A stretch of 64,000 bases of DNA from positions 18,274,910 through 18,338,909 of the forward strand of contig OY992839.1 in NCBI GenBank assembly GCA_963921425.1, in the 5' to 3' direction. The stretch is from Dryas octopetala (lineage: Eukaryota > Streptophyta > Magnoliopsida > Rosales > Rosaceae). The notes below the pieces were generated by a model. That model was not told the DNA's origin and did no database searches. It saw nothing but the letters and a program-made list of their open reading frames with translations. Below, in pieces: positions 9,543 to 21,895 of the stretch. The position numbers were made by a program, and so were the translations under genes. The first letter of the stretch is position 1; each line of letters opens with the position of its first letter.

Positions 9543-12500
9543 CAGCCAACCAATCCGCAAAAATAAAGAAAAGTGGAATTTTTGGAAACTCAGTGGAAAC
9601 TGAAGTCCACAAAGATGCCAAAGTCTGACCATAGCCCACAATGAATCCATCAAAACAACCCAAAAAAATCTACATCACGGTCCATTTACACAGAACAGTT
9701 GCCTTTTCCCCTCCACAAAACAGCAACAATGCTTAGTTTCAGGTTCATGTAAAAATTTCTGACTATATGGTGGAGTCCTTTCATGATTTAGTGGCCGCAG
9801 GATTGTATTGTTTAGGACTTTCACTTCGATTAAAAGCATTGCATCATTTTTTTTGTGTCAGAGATTAGATATGCATATTTGGTACGTTTCTTTTGTTTTT
9901 TCCTTTTCAATCTTTTTTTACAACTTTTTAGATAATTGTACGTTAGAAAAAAATGATTTTTGTAGCAATCATGTGTAGTTTGGAGGCTTATCTGTTTTTC
10001 AGTTGAGAAACAGTAGGAAACATATTGAACTACACAATTAGCCTGTCTTTATAAAATATTTGATATCTTTTCATGGACCAAATTCAATTCAGTGGGATCT
10101 TTCATTCACATTTTTTTTTTCTTCCATCAACAGCGTTGCATGTTGCTTTCTTAAATGGTTTTCAGTACCAAGTTTGAGCTTCTAATGATGTTGAGTGTAT
10201 AGCTACACCTTCAATCTCTTTTTTTTTTTTTTTTTAAATTTATAAATTACCTATTTTAACAGCTTTATTGACTGATTATCTTTTGCAAAATCATTTGTTA
10301 TCTCAACTAGATTAGCTGCTAGAGTGACATTTTTTTTTTCTCATGCCTTGTATGAACTATGTCTGAGACAGTGCAAGTTTTCCCTTGCATCAGATTATGA
10401 TTCTATAGTTCTTGATTTCAGGGATCGTATCTGCATCATAGTGAAATCAAGGCTGCCCAGGGTATCAAGATCACAGCACAGGTAAGTCTAGGTTGAAGTA
10501 AAGGAGAATCCACGTCTACTTATTGTAAGATACTTGTGAGTGGGCATCTGTTGTGAGATTTTCTTAATTTGTGGTGTTTATTTTTTGCAGGGTCTTGAAC
10601 ATGCTATTGCTGGCACTGCACTACATGTGGTAGGACCTCATGATGACTTGGAAGAGGTCAAGGAAGTAGCTATGGAAGATATGAAGTCAGTCATGAGCAG
10701 GATTGACAAGACTGGTGAGGGAGTCTGCGTTCAAGCATCAACTCTAGGCTCCTTGGAAGCATTGCTAGAGTTTTTGAAAAGCGAGGCAGTTAAGATTCCT
10801 GTTAGTGGTATTAGTATAGGCCCTGTACATAAAAAGGATGTCATGAAGGCCAGTGTAATGCTTGAAAAGAAAAAAGAGTATGCTACCATCTTGGCATTTG
10901 ATGTCAAAGTGACACCAGAGGCCCGGGAACTTGCAGATGACTTGGGTGTGAAGATTTTTATGGCTGATATTATCTATCACTTGTTCGATCAATTTAAGGC
11001 CTATATGGACACTATCAAGGAGGAAAAGAAGAAGGAATCTGCTGATGAAGCTGTCTTTCCCTGTGTGCTCAAGATTTTACCTAACTGTGTTTTCAACAAG
11101 AAGGATCCAATTGTCTTGGGGGTTGATGTTCTTGAAGGCATTGCTAAGGTACTATTATATACACTTCATTTGATTAACTTTGTTCATTTTCACTGGATAT
11201 AATGCGTGTGAGGTTTGAGGTTTTTCATGGCATGCGTGTATAGGTGTGGATGAACCTAATGTTTTCATTCTCAATGTAGTTTCTAGTTTCACCTAGTTCC
11301 TACTTAATATGATCTTTGATTGTGTAGTTAATTTCTTACCATCTTGTATTGTTTATTTTTGCCTCTTTTTATTTTTTCTTGATTTTTTTTTTCACAGAAC
11401 TTGCACCGTAGCTTAGCTTTACAGTTGAAAAATCAGGCAATAATTATTGAGCTGAGACTGAATGTTAAAAATTGCCCTAAGTAGAAGGGTAATCTGTAAT
11501 TTTCACGCAATGCATTAAGTCAGTGGAAACAATTGTGCTAAAAGCTGCTAATGTTCCTCTGGCACCTGTCAAGGTTGCTCGGATGCTTTTCATTATTTGG
11601 AGCTGCTAAGGATCTTAACTCTTAAGTGGGAAAACTCTTAATTGACACCTGTCATGTGCAACATGTGTTGTTTTATTATATAGACTTTTAACAGTCATTT
11701 GACTTTTAGTTTGTGTTATAAATTGTCTTTTATCTTCCAAGATAATACGGCACTATCTTCTGTACACCTTCCATGTTGTGTGGCAATAAAAGTTCATCCC
11801 TAAATGGTGGCAAATTATTTTTAATGTTTTCCAAGCTAGCTTTCAGTTTTCCTGATGTTTTTTCCTTGATTTTATGAATAATAGTTCTTAAATCATGTGT
11901 AATCATAGTTTGCAAGTTTTTCTTTTAAATTTTAATTTTAATTTAATTTGAGTAAGTTCCACTCCTATTATCCTTCACCTTTCAAAGCATGTGTACTGTG
12001 TTCTGGGGTCTAGATGATCCCCAGGGACTTAATTGGAGTTTGAAAGGGTTATATTATAAGATCAATTAAATATTTGTTAATTATATCCAGCTATCTTTAT
12101 ATTAAGTGCTCTTTGTACAGGTTGGGACTCCAATTTGTATTCCTCAGAGGGATTTTATTACTATTGGGCGCATTGCATCCATCGAAAATAACCACAAACC
12201 TGTTGATGTAGCAAAGAAGGGGCTGAGGGTAGCCATTAAGGTATGATAACCTTTGACATGTATATATATATATATACATGTGTCAATATTAGTTGATAGT
12301 GCATTTCTGCAACCTTTAATGTTCTTTTTGTTGCTGCTGTTGTTCTTGTCATGCGTGAACTATGAATTGTCCTGTCAAGAATTATAGGGTTTTATATATA
12401 TGATATAGTGGCTTGTAGAAGTTTAGGTTTTCAATAGACCAATGCTATTTTGTATGTGTAATGACAAAGAAAGAAACAAATTGATACTTTTCTATATTAT

Positions 12501-14264
12501 CATTGAGATAAATGCCATTTTGCTTTCCAGACTATTGCACTTGTATCAATTTGCTCCCCAGACTTCCAATTTGGAAAATTAAGGTGCTTGACTTTCAATT
12601 TTGCTAATTGAGGTAATTCTGTGAATTTACTTGCTTTCCATCCAAAGCTTCGTTTACACAAAGTCAAATCCCCATCACGAAGAGTCCTTATTGAGGGAAA
12701 AATGGTAGTCATGTGCCCATCACTTGTATCAATTTACCAAGTAAATTGGTGAAATTACCTCAATTGGCAAAATTGAAAAAGTTAAGTACCTTAAATTTCC
12801 AAATTAGAAGTCTGAGGAGCAAACAGATACAAGTGCAATAGTCGAGGGAGCAAAATGTCATTCATCTCTATTATCATTATATAAGTGTAAGTGCTGTTAT
12901 TAGGTGTTTTCATAAGTGAACTGCTCGCATTTTGTCTTTGCAATATAATTTTTTGTCGGTTCAGGAGTCATTTATGTTAGAATTTTAGTAATTGGAAACT
13001 TTACACTTCACGGCCATGGCTCATTGATTGGGCTGCAGCTCACTGAAAGTGGAAACTCTTGTGAAACGTTGTTAAGTAACTTTGTTTTTCAGCAGCTGTA
13101 TATGCCATTTGGAGGGAAAATAAATAATAGAACTTTCAGGCATCAGTAAAAACCCCCCTATCCTTAGGTCTGTAATAACTAATAACTACCACCAGGGACT
13201 AGGGGTCGTTTGAGTTCATTGAGGTTTAAGTACTTCCCTGCAAATTTGATAATCAAATCCTAGTGGAATCTACCTCATGAAGTGCTGTTTTATCTTCTTG
13301 GAGCTGTTTCTGCATTACTGGCCTTGGTTTTTACTATTTTTTAGTTGTTTTAGTATTTTTCCTTCGCTCATCTTGCCTTTTCTTGGTGATCGTGGTTCCT
13401 GTCTGCTTCTGAATTCCCTTGGCGTTGATGACTAGTTGGTTGTCATATATTTGCAGTCTTTGAGTCTGGTTTGGCATGTTCTTGCAGCACTGTCTCTGTT
13501 TTGAGGTTTTTTCCTCTTCAGTTTGCTGTTATCAACTGCTATTAGATGATTACTTGGAGTTTACTTTTTGGTGCTCTTTTGGCCTTGGTTCTCACCATTC
13601 TTCCTCTTTTCTTGCTATTGTTTCCCTTGGTGTTGGCGGCTAGCTGATATTGTGCTACAAGACTGGATTGGCTTGTTATTGTAGTTGTGATCTTGTATTT
13701 AGTGTGCTTTGTTTAGAGAGGATTGTATTTAGTATGCAGTTGTGATCTTAAATTTAGAGAGGATTTGCTTGTGATCTCTGTTTTATCTGATTTGTTTTTT
13801 TGTCTTTGGAGCCTTGTTTGGGCTGGGCTCCTTTTTGCTTGTTTTCTGGCTCTGCTGTGGGCTTTTTAGTCTGTTTGGACTTTGTTTGGGATTTGCCCTG
13901 GTCTTCTTTTGATTAATTTATTATTTTAGTTACCAAAAAATTATCCTTCAAACTTAACTGTAGTAGTGCTTATTGCTGTCTTTTTCTTGTGTTTTTGCAG
14001 ATAGTTGGGACGAATCCTGATGAGCAGCAAAAGATGTTTGGTAGGCATTTTGAAATTGAAGACGAACTTGTCAGCCATATTTCAAGGAGTTCAATTGACA
14101 TACTAAAAGCCAATTATCGGGTAAGCTTAAATTTCAGGTACAATTTACTTTTTGTACAATGCCAACTATAGCTCTTAATTGTAATTTTAAATATTCAGGA
14201 AGAGTTGTCAATTGACGAGTGGAAGCTGGTCGTGAAATTGAAGAAACTTTTCGAGATACAATGA
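5079..14264 (+). CDS. eIF5B: Eukaryotic translation initiation factor 5B (eIF5B/IF2-type GTPase)
   Basis: This GTPase promotes 60S subunit joining at the end of cytosolic translation initiation. The proposed coding exons are 5079-7841, 7931-8038, 8128-8228, 8341-8431, 8523-8633, 8789-8854, 10422-10481, 10591-11148, 12121-12240, 14001-14120 and 14199-14264. They give 1387 codons plus stop, close to the usual plant eIF5B length. The start MGRKKP is the typical plant beginning. The first 780 residues are charged and low in complexity: five repeats around a F-x-G-K/N-K-K core (residues 85-310), a Lys/Glu coiled coil (about 490-580) and a Glu run (about 674-692). The GTPase domain shows G1 GHVDTGKTK (about 804), G3 DTPGHE (866), G4 NKVD across the exon 1/2 junction (about 920) and G5 TSAIS across exons 3/4. 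Domains II-IV follow, with KKDPIVLGV and SIENNHKP visible. All introns are GT-AG except the one after exon 5, which is GC-AG. No internal stops were seen. Confidence 0.93.
8634..8788 (+). other. GC-AG intron of eIF5B (intron 5)
   Basis: The exon ends GGCATGCAG and the intron opens GCAAGC; the acceptor is TTTTTAG before GGACCTATT. Joining CAG to GGA keeps the conserved eIF5B order '[15 protein letters not shown]'. No GT donor near this point preserves the frame. GC donors are a known minor class and usually have a strong AG|GCAAG context, as here. Confidence 0.75.
8855..10421 (+). other. eIF5B intron 6, repeat-bearing
   Basis: This 1.57 kb intron has donor AAG|GTAAGT and acceptor TTTCAG|GGA. 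It holds the GA microsatellite at 9471-9541, several T-rich runs and a short inverted repeat near 9165-9200 (GCAATGTTAAA / TTTAACATTGC). No coding sequence was recognised. Confidence 0.75.
9471..9541 (+). repeat. (GA)n microsatellite
   Basis: About 35 uninterrupted GA units lie in eIF5B intron 6. Long perfect dinucleotide tracts are usually length-polymorphic. Confidence 0.95.
12505..12868. mobile_element. MULE-type MITE in eIF5B intron 9
   Basis: The left end reads GAGATAAATGCCATTTTGCT and the right end, reverse-complemented, reads GAGATGAATGACATTTTGCT. The similarity continues inward for about 100 bases. The element is flanked by a perfect 10-bp repeat TATTATCATT (12495-12504 and 12869-12878). 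Long terminal repeats with a 9-10 bp duplication point to the Mutator superfamily. It has no coding capacity. A second copy of the same family is at 37102-37496. Confidence 0.85.
13350..13940 (+). mobile_element. Possible 5'-truncated LINE tail in eIF5B intron 9
   Basis: A T/G-rich stretch with locally repeated phrases (CTTGGTTCTCACCATTCTTC, TTGTGATCT) ends TTTTAGTTACCAAAAAA at 13940, which looks like the 3' end and A-tail of plant L1-type LINEs. No reverse transcriptase, clear 5' boundary or target duplication was found, so this is a weak call. Confidence 0.25.
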
Positions 14265-15031
14265 GAGAAGCCGATGCCATATTTGAACAGTTTCTTTTTA
14301 AACACTGAGGGGCTTGACTGACTCCAGTAGTAATCAGGAAGAATGCCAAGGTTACTTTGTGGAAAGATTTTGATCCTTAAGCTGATGCCACTTTTTGAGC
14401 AGTTCAAATACGATCATATGCCGAGAGCGAAGGTTCCAGTTTGTGTTTGCATGAGGAAACCCTTTTTCCAGAGTTGCAAACTGGTAGTCGTTCTGATTTT
14501 TTGATCATGTTAGGAGATATTTTCATTTTTAGTTGATGTAGTTCTTCCACCTTTTTCTTTACTTTAGTCTCTCTATAGTTTATAATACCTTACACCAAGT
14601 TGATCCAAGTCAGCAATTCCTTCAATATTGTTGATAATGTATTTTGGCCTCACCTGACCTCACTTTGGAAGAGTAATATTGGAATTTTCATACAGCTTAC
14701 TTGGGTACTCTTCAAAATTCTCTGAGCCACCAGTTAAAAATTGTGAATAGGCTGAAAATCACCGGAGTATCGCATTCATAGACGATACGTGATGAGCAAA
14801 AGTATCTCAATCAGGATTAGGCTAAAAACTCAGCAATTGGCAGCGAAAGTATCTCATTCATGTTCAGATGATTGTACAATGTACTCGAAGGAAGCCTTAA
14901 AGTGAGAAACTCTTATGTTTTGGTTTAATCTTTTTTTTTTCTTTAGATGAGATACATCTCTGCACTTTATGGAAAGTCTTGATTTGTTGCATTCTTACTA
15001 TTTGTTTACATATTTGATAAAAGCTGCATGA
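14265..15031 (+). other. eIF5B 3'UTR and downstream flank
   Basis: Sequence after the eIF5B stop is T-rich and non-coding. The transcript end probably lies in the first 300-400 bases, but no unambiguous polyadenylation signal was identified. Nothing else was recognised before the hAT-like element. Confidence 0.5.
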
Positions 15032-15239
15032 CAAAATAGTAGGGTTGTGTTTAATTATCGAAATATCGAAAAATACTGACGCTGTACCGTTTTTGATTCC
15101 GAAAAATATCGAACTAGTTGGTAACCGATACCGACACTCAGGTTTTCATACTGATATCGATGAGTTCGGCAATGGTACTGGTCCACAAAGCTCGGTACCG
15201 ATTGTATATCGCTATCGATCGTATATTAAAAAAATATAA

Positions 15240-16320
15240 TTAAAATATGGGAGACTTAGAGTTTAGTTCATTTTATAAGTCTTTCTTAGACTAAGACTGG
15301 TAGTGATTTAGGGTTTTTAATTAAGTCCTTTTAATTTTCTTCTTTGACGGCTTTATGTTAAGTTTTAATTTCAAGATTTTGGGCTTCGCCCAAAATCTCA
15401 GAGTTAAAACCTAACATGCAGCCTCTACAAAGTTCACTCTACACCCTAGAAGGGGAAATACCCTTCAAATCAGGGAAGGAGTTTATTATGAATTAAAAAG
15501 ATTTTATTATAAATTAAAAGGATTTTATTATAAATTATTATGAATTAAAAAGATTTTCTTATAAATTTTAAAACACCCCCGGTCTCATTCTAAAAATTAT
15601 TTTTTTAAAGGACTTAAGTCTAATTATCCCTTAAAATAATTCATTTTTATACATTTCTATACTATATCGGTATACTCTAAATAAAAAATATTAAATAGTA
15701 AAATACTAAATACCTTTCTATATAATTTATAATTTTATATAATACATTTCTAAATTTCTATAATTTATATAAAATATATACGAATTTATAAACCCTCAAC
15801 CCTATAACTTAATAACATAAATGTTTTTTTAATTTATATTATACATTTCTAAATAAAAACTAATTAAAAATACCCTAAACCCTAATATTATACTAAATTA
15901 TAAACCCTATATAGTATATTTATATGATATCTCATACTAAATTACTAATTTCTATCCCCTAATAGGCTTAATTGGCTAATAGCCTAATAGTCTAATACTA
16001 TAAATTTATAATTCATAGACTCATAGTTGGTAACTTGGTATATATTTCATGGTATAATATGGTATAGTATGGTATAATATGGTAATATCAGTAATTTAGT
16101 ATATGGTATATCATTGCAAAAAATTCTAATACTAGTTTATATTTTATATAATTTATAGTTTCTATATTGTAAAAATATTACTAAAAGTCCAAAATTATAA
16201 TTTATAATTTATACACTAAAATTATTATAGTATATGGTTAATTTTTAAGGTATAACCGTATAAGGTTATAGTGTAGAATTCCAATTATAGTTTATAGGTA
16301 TAAAGTTATGGTGGGTAATA
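15240..16320. repeat. AT-rich block inside the hAT-like element
   Basis: About 1.1 kb of very AT-rich DNA with short local repeats, including TATGGTATAATATGGTATAG-type units at about 16048-16090. No open reading frame or RNA gene was recognised. Confidence 0.6.
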
Positions 16321-16341
16321 CCAATTACCGATCTTAGTGGG

Positions 16342-16590
16342 ATCCACTCTCCATTTTATCTCAATGATCGAAATGTTCATTTTTTTAGGTCTCTCTTTAA
16401 GGATCATCATCGCAAAAAATTAGCCAAATTGATAATTGTTTGGTCATCTAAACAATGCAAAAAAATAAATATCTTTAAATAATTTTACTACTAATCAAAT
16501 GACTAAACAATTTTCGATTTGAATGATTTTTTGCATGAATGATCTTTGAATGATTTCCTAAAACATAGGCGGTTCCGATTATTAAATGGC
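16342..16590. mobile_element. Palindromic MITE, family P (copy P1)
   Basis: Left and right arms are inverted copies: TTTTTTAGGTCTCTCTTTAA...GATCATC on the left against GATCTTTGAATGATTTCCTAAAACATAG on the right, with CAAAAAATTAGCCAAATTG in between. The same core recurs at 22745-22960, 55876-56275 and 60031-60440. Edges are approximate. It lies within the hAT-like element. Confidence 0.55.
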
Positions 16591-16632
16591 TCGAGATAAC
16601 CTCAATTTGGCCAAACCCCAATTGCCCAAAGG

Positions 16633-16650
16633 CCCTAAACCCTAAACCCT
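16633..16650 (+). repeat. Short telomere-like repeat
   Basis: About 2.5 copies of the plant telomere unit CCCTAAA (CCCTAAACCCTAAACCCT). It is too short to imply a former chromosome end, and a telo-box in a captured promoter is an alternative. Confidence 0.6.
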
Positions 16651-16659
16651 TTTTTTTTC

Positions 16660-17000
16660 CCTTCATTTTCCCCATGACTACTAACTCTCTATTCCCTCTC
16701 ATTTAATTCTCTTTCTCTTTCTCTCTCCCAGTTCTCTTCTCTGTACTCTCCTCCCTCCCGCGACACCCTCTCTCCTCAGTCCGGCATGACGTCGTCGAGC
16801 TAGGCGGTGAGACCACCACCAAACTCACCCTTTCTTCCTCCTCTCCTTCCCCATGACTTTCTCTTTTCCAGAAAGTCCACAGAAACCCGACAACCAGCCG
16901 AAGTCCGATCATCATCTCCGACGGTGACATCGTGATTCTGGCGTCGTCACAGCTGCTCTCCACCACCAACCTCTTCCTCTTGTCGAGTTGGACTCGATGC
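16660..17000. other. GC-rich, pyrimidine-biased segment of the hAT-like element
   Basis: The composition shifts sharply from the AT-rich block to CT-rich, GC-richer sequence (CTCTCC, CCACCACC, GTCGTCG). It continues beyond the gypsy insertion at 22180-22480. The composition and trinucleotide pattern resemble a captured plant 5'UTR or coding start, but no protein family could be recognised. Confidence 0.35.
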
Positions 17001-17006
17001 TGGACT

Positions 17007-17303
17007 TGATAAGATCACTGTGACTTTCTCAATCACAATTAGTTACAATTTACTGTTTATTTACAATTTACTGCTTTACAATTTTAATGGGTGTATTGGG
17101 GACACGTGGCTGGGGACTGAGAGCAAGGTAGAGAGATGCTTTTATGTACAACGGTTTTCTTTGGGACATCAGTCATGTATTTTGTGTGGAAGAATTAATA
17201 CAGAACTCTCTGGAGCTTGCTCGTTATTCTCCATCTTCATCTTCGTCATTTTACCCACCATCTTCATCTTGCATCTAGGTTCAAGGTTGAAAGGGTCCTA
17301 TTA
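17007..17303 (+). repeat. 5' LTR of Reina-like gypsy
   Basis: It starts TGATAAGATCACTG and ends GGGTCCTATTA, 297 bases. It matches the 3' LTR with only about four substitutions by eye, plus an 18-base direct duplication near the start (TTACAATTTACTG repeated) absent from the 3' copy. This indicates a fairly recent insertion. Confidence 0.9.
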
Positions 17304-17305
17304 TT

Positions 17306-17316
17306 TGGTATCAGCC
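17306..17316 (+). other. Primer-binding site
   Basis: TGGTATCAGCC lies two bases after the 5' LTR. The first nine bases match the initiator-tRNA(Met) complement used by many plant retrotransposons. Confidence 0.7.
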
Positions 17317-17396
17317 AGTCTAGGTCCTCTGTTCCCTTCCTTGCATGCCCCGTTATCTGACCCGTTCTCGCAAAATGGACAACCGTCTTACCACCA

Positions 17397-18770
17397 TTGA
17401 AGCTTCCATTGAATCCCTTACCTCCGGGAACGATCACCACTCAACTTGTCCCGTACTTCGCTCGACTACATCGCGATCTCGTTCCGGACGGTGGCGATGT
17501 GGTGGATGATGAGACAGACCCGGCGGTCCATTTTCGTCGGCGTTTCGATGTCGATAGGGGTGCGCCGCCGCGTCCCCCATGGCAACAACGGATCGATTTT
17601 CCCCAGTTCATAGATAGGGATGACCCATTAGCCTGGGTTTACAAGGCAGAACAATTATTCACTTTCTATAACATACCGGAGCATCAGAAGGTGGTCACTG
17701 TCTCATTGAACATTGAGGGTGAGACGTTGCAGTGGTTTAGGTGGATGGATTGCCTCGTTACCACACCTCGTTGGGAGGAGTTCACAAGAGTTTTTTGTCA
17801 GGAATTTGGGCCATCGGAGTTCGACGATAGTGCAGAGGCTCTCTTCAAGCTCAAATAAACAGGTAATCTTAAGGATTATATCTCTGAATTTCGAAGATTA
17901 GCAAATCGTACAAGAGAGATTGGTCCAGTTTTACTTAAGAGCTGTTTCTTGGGTGGGTTAAAGAAAGAATTGAGATATGATGTTAAGCTACTTAAGCCTG
18001 CTACTGTTCATGATGCCATAGCTATAGCTGTTCAACTTGATACCAAGCTCTCTGAGTTAAAGTTGGGTAGTCCAAAATCTATCACCAACCCCAAACCCCA
18101 ATCTTTAGCTTTGTTACCAATTCCAAAGCCTACCTATAATTAGAGTGGTCCAGCTCAAAACACAGGGCACTTTCCTTTTAAGAAACTCACCCCAGAAGAA
18201 GTCCAAAATAAGAAATCTAAGGGTTTGTGTTTCTACTGTGATGAAAGGTATATGAGAGGGCACAAGTGCAATAGGAAACAACTATTGTTGCTTGATGTGA
18301 CTTTTGAAGAGGAAGAATTTGAGTTACCTGATATTGAGGATAATAGTGAAGGAATTAGTGAACCAACAGTCGAATTACAACATATGGAACTTAGTGAATG
18401 TGCATTCTATGGTACATCTGCTAAGAGTTCCATAAAAACCATGAAGGTTGGGGGATTACTTAAGAATCAACCAATGAGGATTCTCTTAAACTCGGGTAGC
18501 ACTCACAACTTTGTTGACTCCAGATTGCTTAAGAGATGGGGTTGGCATGCTCATAGTACATCTGAGTTTGAAGTAATGATAGCTGATGGGGGGACAGTGA
18601 GAAGTAAAGGGTGTTTGAAGGCTCCATTGTCAATGGGTGATTACAAGTGTCAAGTGGATATGTATTCATTGCCATTGGGAGGTTGTGATGTTGTTTTGGG
18701 AGTTCAGTGGCTATCAACACTGAGTCTTGTTTTGTGGGATTTTCAACTTCTCACCATGGAATTTAATTAA
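17397..18770 (+). pseudogene. gag-protease of Reina-like gypsy
   Basis: One frame holds Gag (PPRPPWQQRIDFPQF; DPLAWVYKAEQLF), a zinc knuckle of the CFYC...GHKC form (about 18228-18260) and an aspartic protease (RILLNSGSTHNFVD, about 18477-18520). Stops interrupt it at about 17856-17858 and 18141-18143. The protease active-site Asp is replaced by Asn (AAC at about 18491), so the protease would be inactive even without the stops. The start is uncertain; the frame may begin nearer 17349 in another phase. Confidence 0.8.
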
Positions 18771-20559
18771 TGTTGGCAAGGTGAGGCACATAATTGAGAG
18801 TAAGGATACCAATGACCCTCAAGCTCCACTAGTACAGGCGGCAACACTGCATCAGATTGAAAAAATTTTGCAAACCTTAAGTTTGGGTATCCTATTATAT
18901 TCACTGGAATCCAAGTCTATGGAGGATAGTGACTTGACTTCTCAGCAATTGGAAGAGTTGCAAGAAGTGTTAGCTGCATATGATCAGGTCTTCCAAACTC
19001 CAACTACTCTACCTCCCTCAAGACCACATAATCACAGGATTCCACTCATTCCAGGATCCAAAACACCTAGCATTAGACCATATCATTATGGTCCCTTGAA
19101 AAAAATAGAAATTGAAAAAGCTGTTCAAGAACTTCTTAATTCTGGCTTCATCAGGGCTAGTCATAGTCCTTTCTCTTCCCCAGTGTTATTAGTCAAAAAG
19201 AAGGAGGGTACATGGAGAATGTGCATGGATTACAGGGAGCTAAACCAAGCCACAATCAAAGATAAGTACCCCATACCTTTGATTGATGATCTATTGGTTG
19301 AATTGCATGGAGCTAGATATTTCACTAAATTGGACTTGAGATCGGGGTATCACCAAATTAGGATGAATCCTTCATATATTGAAAAAACTGCATTCAGGAC
19401 ACATGAAGGCCACTATGAGTTTTTGGTCAGGCCTTTTGGGTTGACCAATGCCCCTGCCACTTTTCAAAACCTTATGAATGATGTGTTTAGACCCTACCTC
19501 AGTAAGTTCATTTTGGTCTTTTTTGATGATATATTGATCTATAGTAGGAATTGGGAAAAGCATTTAACCCACTTACAACAAACTTTCCATATACTACATG
19601 AGAATCAGCTCTTTGTTAAAAAACAAAAATGTGCTTTTGGCCAAAGCAAAGTAGAATACCTTGGCCATATTGTATCCAGAGATAGGGTAGCAGCTGATCC
19701 ATCCAAACTGCAGGCAATTGTTGATTGGCCAATTCCTACCACAGTCAAGGAGCTCAGGGGATTTTTAGGATTGATAGGTTATTATCGGAAATTTGTTCCT
19801 GACTTTGGGAAAATTTGTCAACCCCTATACCAATTAACAAATAAGGAGGGTTTTAACTGGACTGAAACAGCAACTGCAACATTTCAACGACTCAAGGAGA
19901 TAATGACTTCACCACAGGTCCTAACTCTTCCTAATTTTGACTTACCTTTTGAGATTGAGTGTGATGCCTCGGGTAATGGTATAGGAGCAGTGTTGCAGTA
20001 GCAAGGAAGACCAATAGCCTTTGCTAGTCAAGCTTTGGGGCCAAGGAATCAAGCCTTATCAACATATGAGAGAGAACTAATAGCAATTGTATATGCTGTG
20101 AAGAAATGGCAAAGTTACTTGCAAGGGAGGCACTTTGTGATTAAAACAGATCACAATAGCCTTAAGTTCTTCCTAAACCAAAGAGCCAATACCCCGTTTC
20201 AGCAAAAGTGGGTTGCAAGATTATTGGGGTTTGATTATGACATTCAGTATAAGCACGGTGTTGAAAATGTGGTTGCTGATGCCCTCTTTAGGGTCCAAGG
20301 TTCCAAGCAGCTAGATGAAGATCCCATTGAGTCCAAGTTTGAATGTAAGGCCATATCTTATCCTTATTTTGGATGGGTTGATGAGTTGAGAAGACATGTG
20401 GAACAAGACAATTGGATAATTGACAAGCTGCAAGAATTGAGTAACTTGGATCCTACAATGGCTAGTACTGATTCAAAGCTCAGGAAGTTTCATGTGGACA
20501 ATGGTTTTCTCAAATACCAGTCAAGGATTGTGTTAAGCCACTTCACCTTGGAGAATTAG
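18727..20559 (+). pseudogene. RT-RNase H of Reina-like gypsy
   Basis: The frame is shifted by one relative to gag-protease. RT motifs are visible: YRELNQATIKDKYPIPLIDD (about 19230-19290), KLDLRSGYHQIRM (about 19330-19370) and FFDDILIYS (about 19519-19545). RNase H motifs follow: ECDASGNGIGAVLQ (about 19960), LSTYERELIAIVYAVKKW (about 20056) and GVENVVADAL (about 20260). A stop lies at 19999-20001 and a frameshift follows at about 20560. Confidence 0.85.
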
Positions 20560-21817
20560 AATCTTTGAGGAGCACCATTCTACTCCTACTGCAGGACACC
20601 CTGGAATACTGAAGACCTATCACAGAATGAAAAGGGGATTTTATTAGCAGGGTATGAAGAAAGATGTGAGGAAATGGGTAGCTGAGTGCGGAGTTTGTCA
20701 ACAAAACAAATATGAAACCATAGCCCCACCTGGATTAATCCAACCTCTACCAATTCCAACACAAATTTGGACTGACATCAGCATGGACTTCATAGTAGGG
20801 TTGCCTAATTGCAAGGGAAAAACTGTGATTTATGTGGTAGTTGATAGGCTTACAAAATATGCTCATTTTGTGGCCTTATCTCATCCTTACACAGTAGTGA
20901 CAGTGGCTCAAGTATTCATTGATCACATTTTCAAACTACATGGAATGCCTTCCACCATAGTAAGTGACAGATACCCCATTTTTGTAAGTTCTTTATGGAA
21001 GGAGATATTCAAGTTGCAAGAATCAAAATTGAATATGAGTTCAGGATACCACTCACAGAGTGATGGACAAACTGAGGTTTTGAACAGATGTCTTGAGACT
21101 TATCTCAGGTGTTTTGCTGGATTTAAACCTAAGAGTTGGGTGAATTGGTTGTCTTGGGCAGAGTGGAGCTATAACACGGCATATCACACTACTACCAAGA
21201 GCATACCATTTGAATTGGTTTATGGTTACAAGCCTTCTCAGATTTCATCTTATGAGATTGGCTCAGCTAGGTTGGACTTGGTGGAAAAAACCTTGGTTGA
21301 GAGAGATAAGGTACTGTCAATGCTGAGGACTAATTTGGAGAATGCACAGAATAGAATGAGAACTTAGGCCAACAAGCATAGGACTGAGAGGGAATTTAAA
21401 GTTGGAGATTTTGTGTATCTCAGGTTAGTCCCATTCCAGCTACAGCCATTAGCTTCACATTCATTTCACAAGCTTCATCCCAAGTTTTATGGACCATATG
21501 AGGTGACTGAAAAGATTGGCAAAATGGCCTATAAACTCAAGCTTCCTGCAGGGACTAGGATTCATCCTGTGTTCCATGTTAGCTGCCTCAAAAAACATTT
21601 AGGAACTCATATCACACCCTCCTTGGTGCTGCCAATCATTACTAATGATGGATTAATGCAAACAGAGCCTCAAGCAGTGTTGCAAAGAAGGTTGTATAAG
21701 AAGGGAGATGCTGCAGGTGTTCAGGTTCTTGTCTATTGGAAGGGTAATGCAACAGAGGATGCCACTTGGGAAGATTTTGATGACTTTGTCACTAAATTTC
21801 CAAATTTCCAGTTTTGA
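20560..21817 (+). pseudogene. Integrase and chromodomain of Reina-like gypsy
   Basis: The integrase N-terminus (HPGILKTYHRM; CGVCQQNK, about 20690) precedes the core (DISMDFIVGLP, about 20775; IVSDRYPIF, about 20958; SDGQTEVLNRCLETYLRC, about 21060-21115). The C-terminus holds HPVFHVSCLKKH and ends in a chromodomain-like VLVYWKG...ATWEDFDDF...FPNF (about 21725-21810). Stops occur at 20645-20647 and 21365-21367. Confidence 0.85.
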
Positions 21818-21895
21818 GAGATTGCTTTATACATATTATAGTTACATAATACAAAAGAACCTTGAGGACAAGGTCCATGCGAAGGAGGGAATAGT

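Noticed and set aside
16633..16650. Interstitial telomere or chromosome-fusion site
   Set aside because: Only about 2.5 units are present, within a hAT-like element; a telo-box or chance is more likely.
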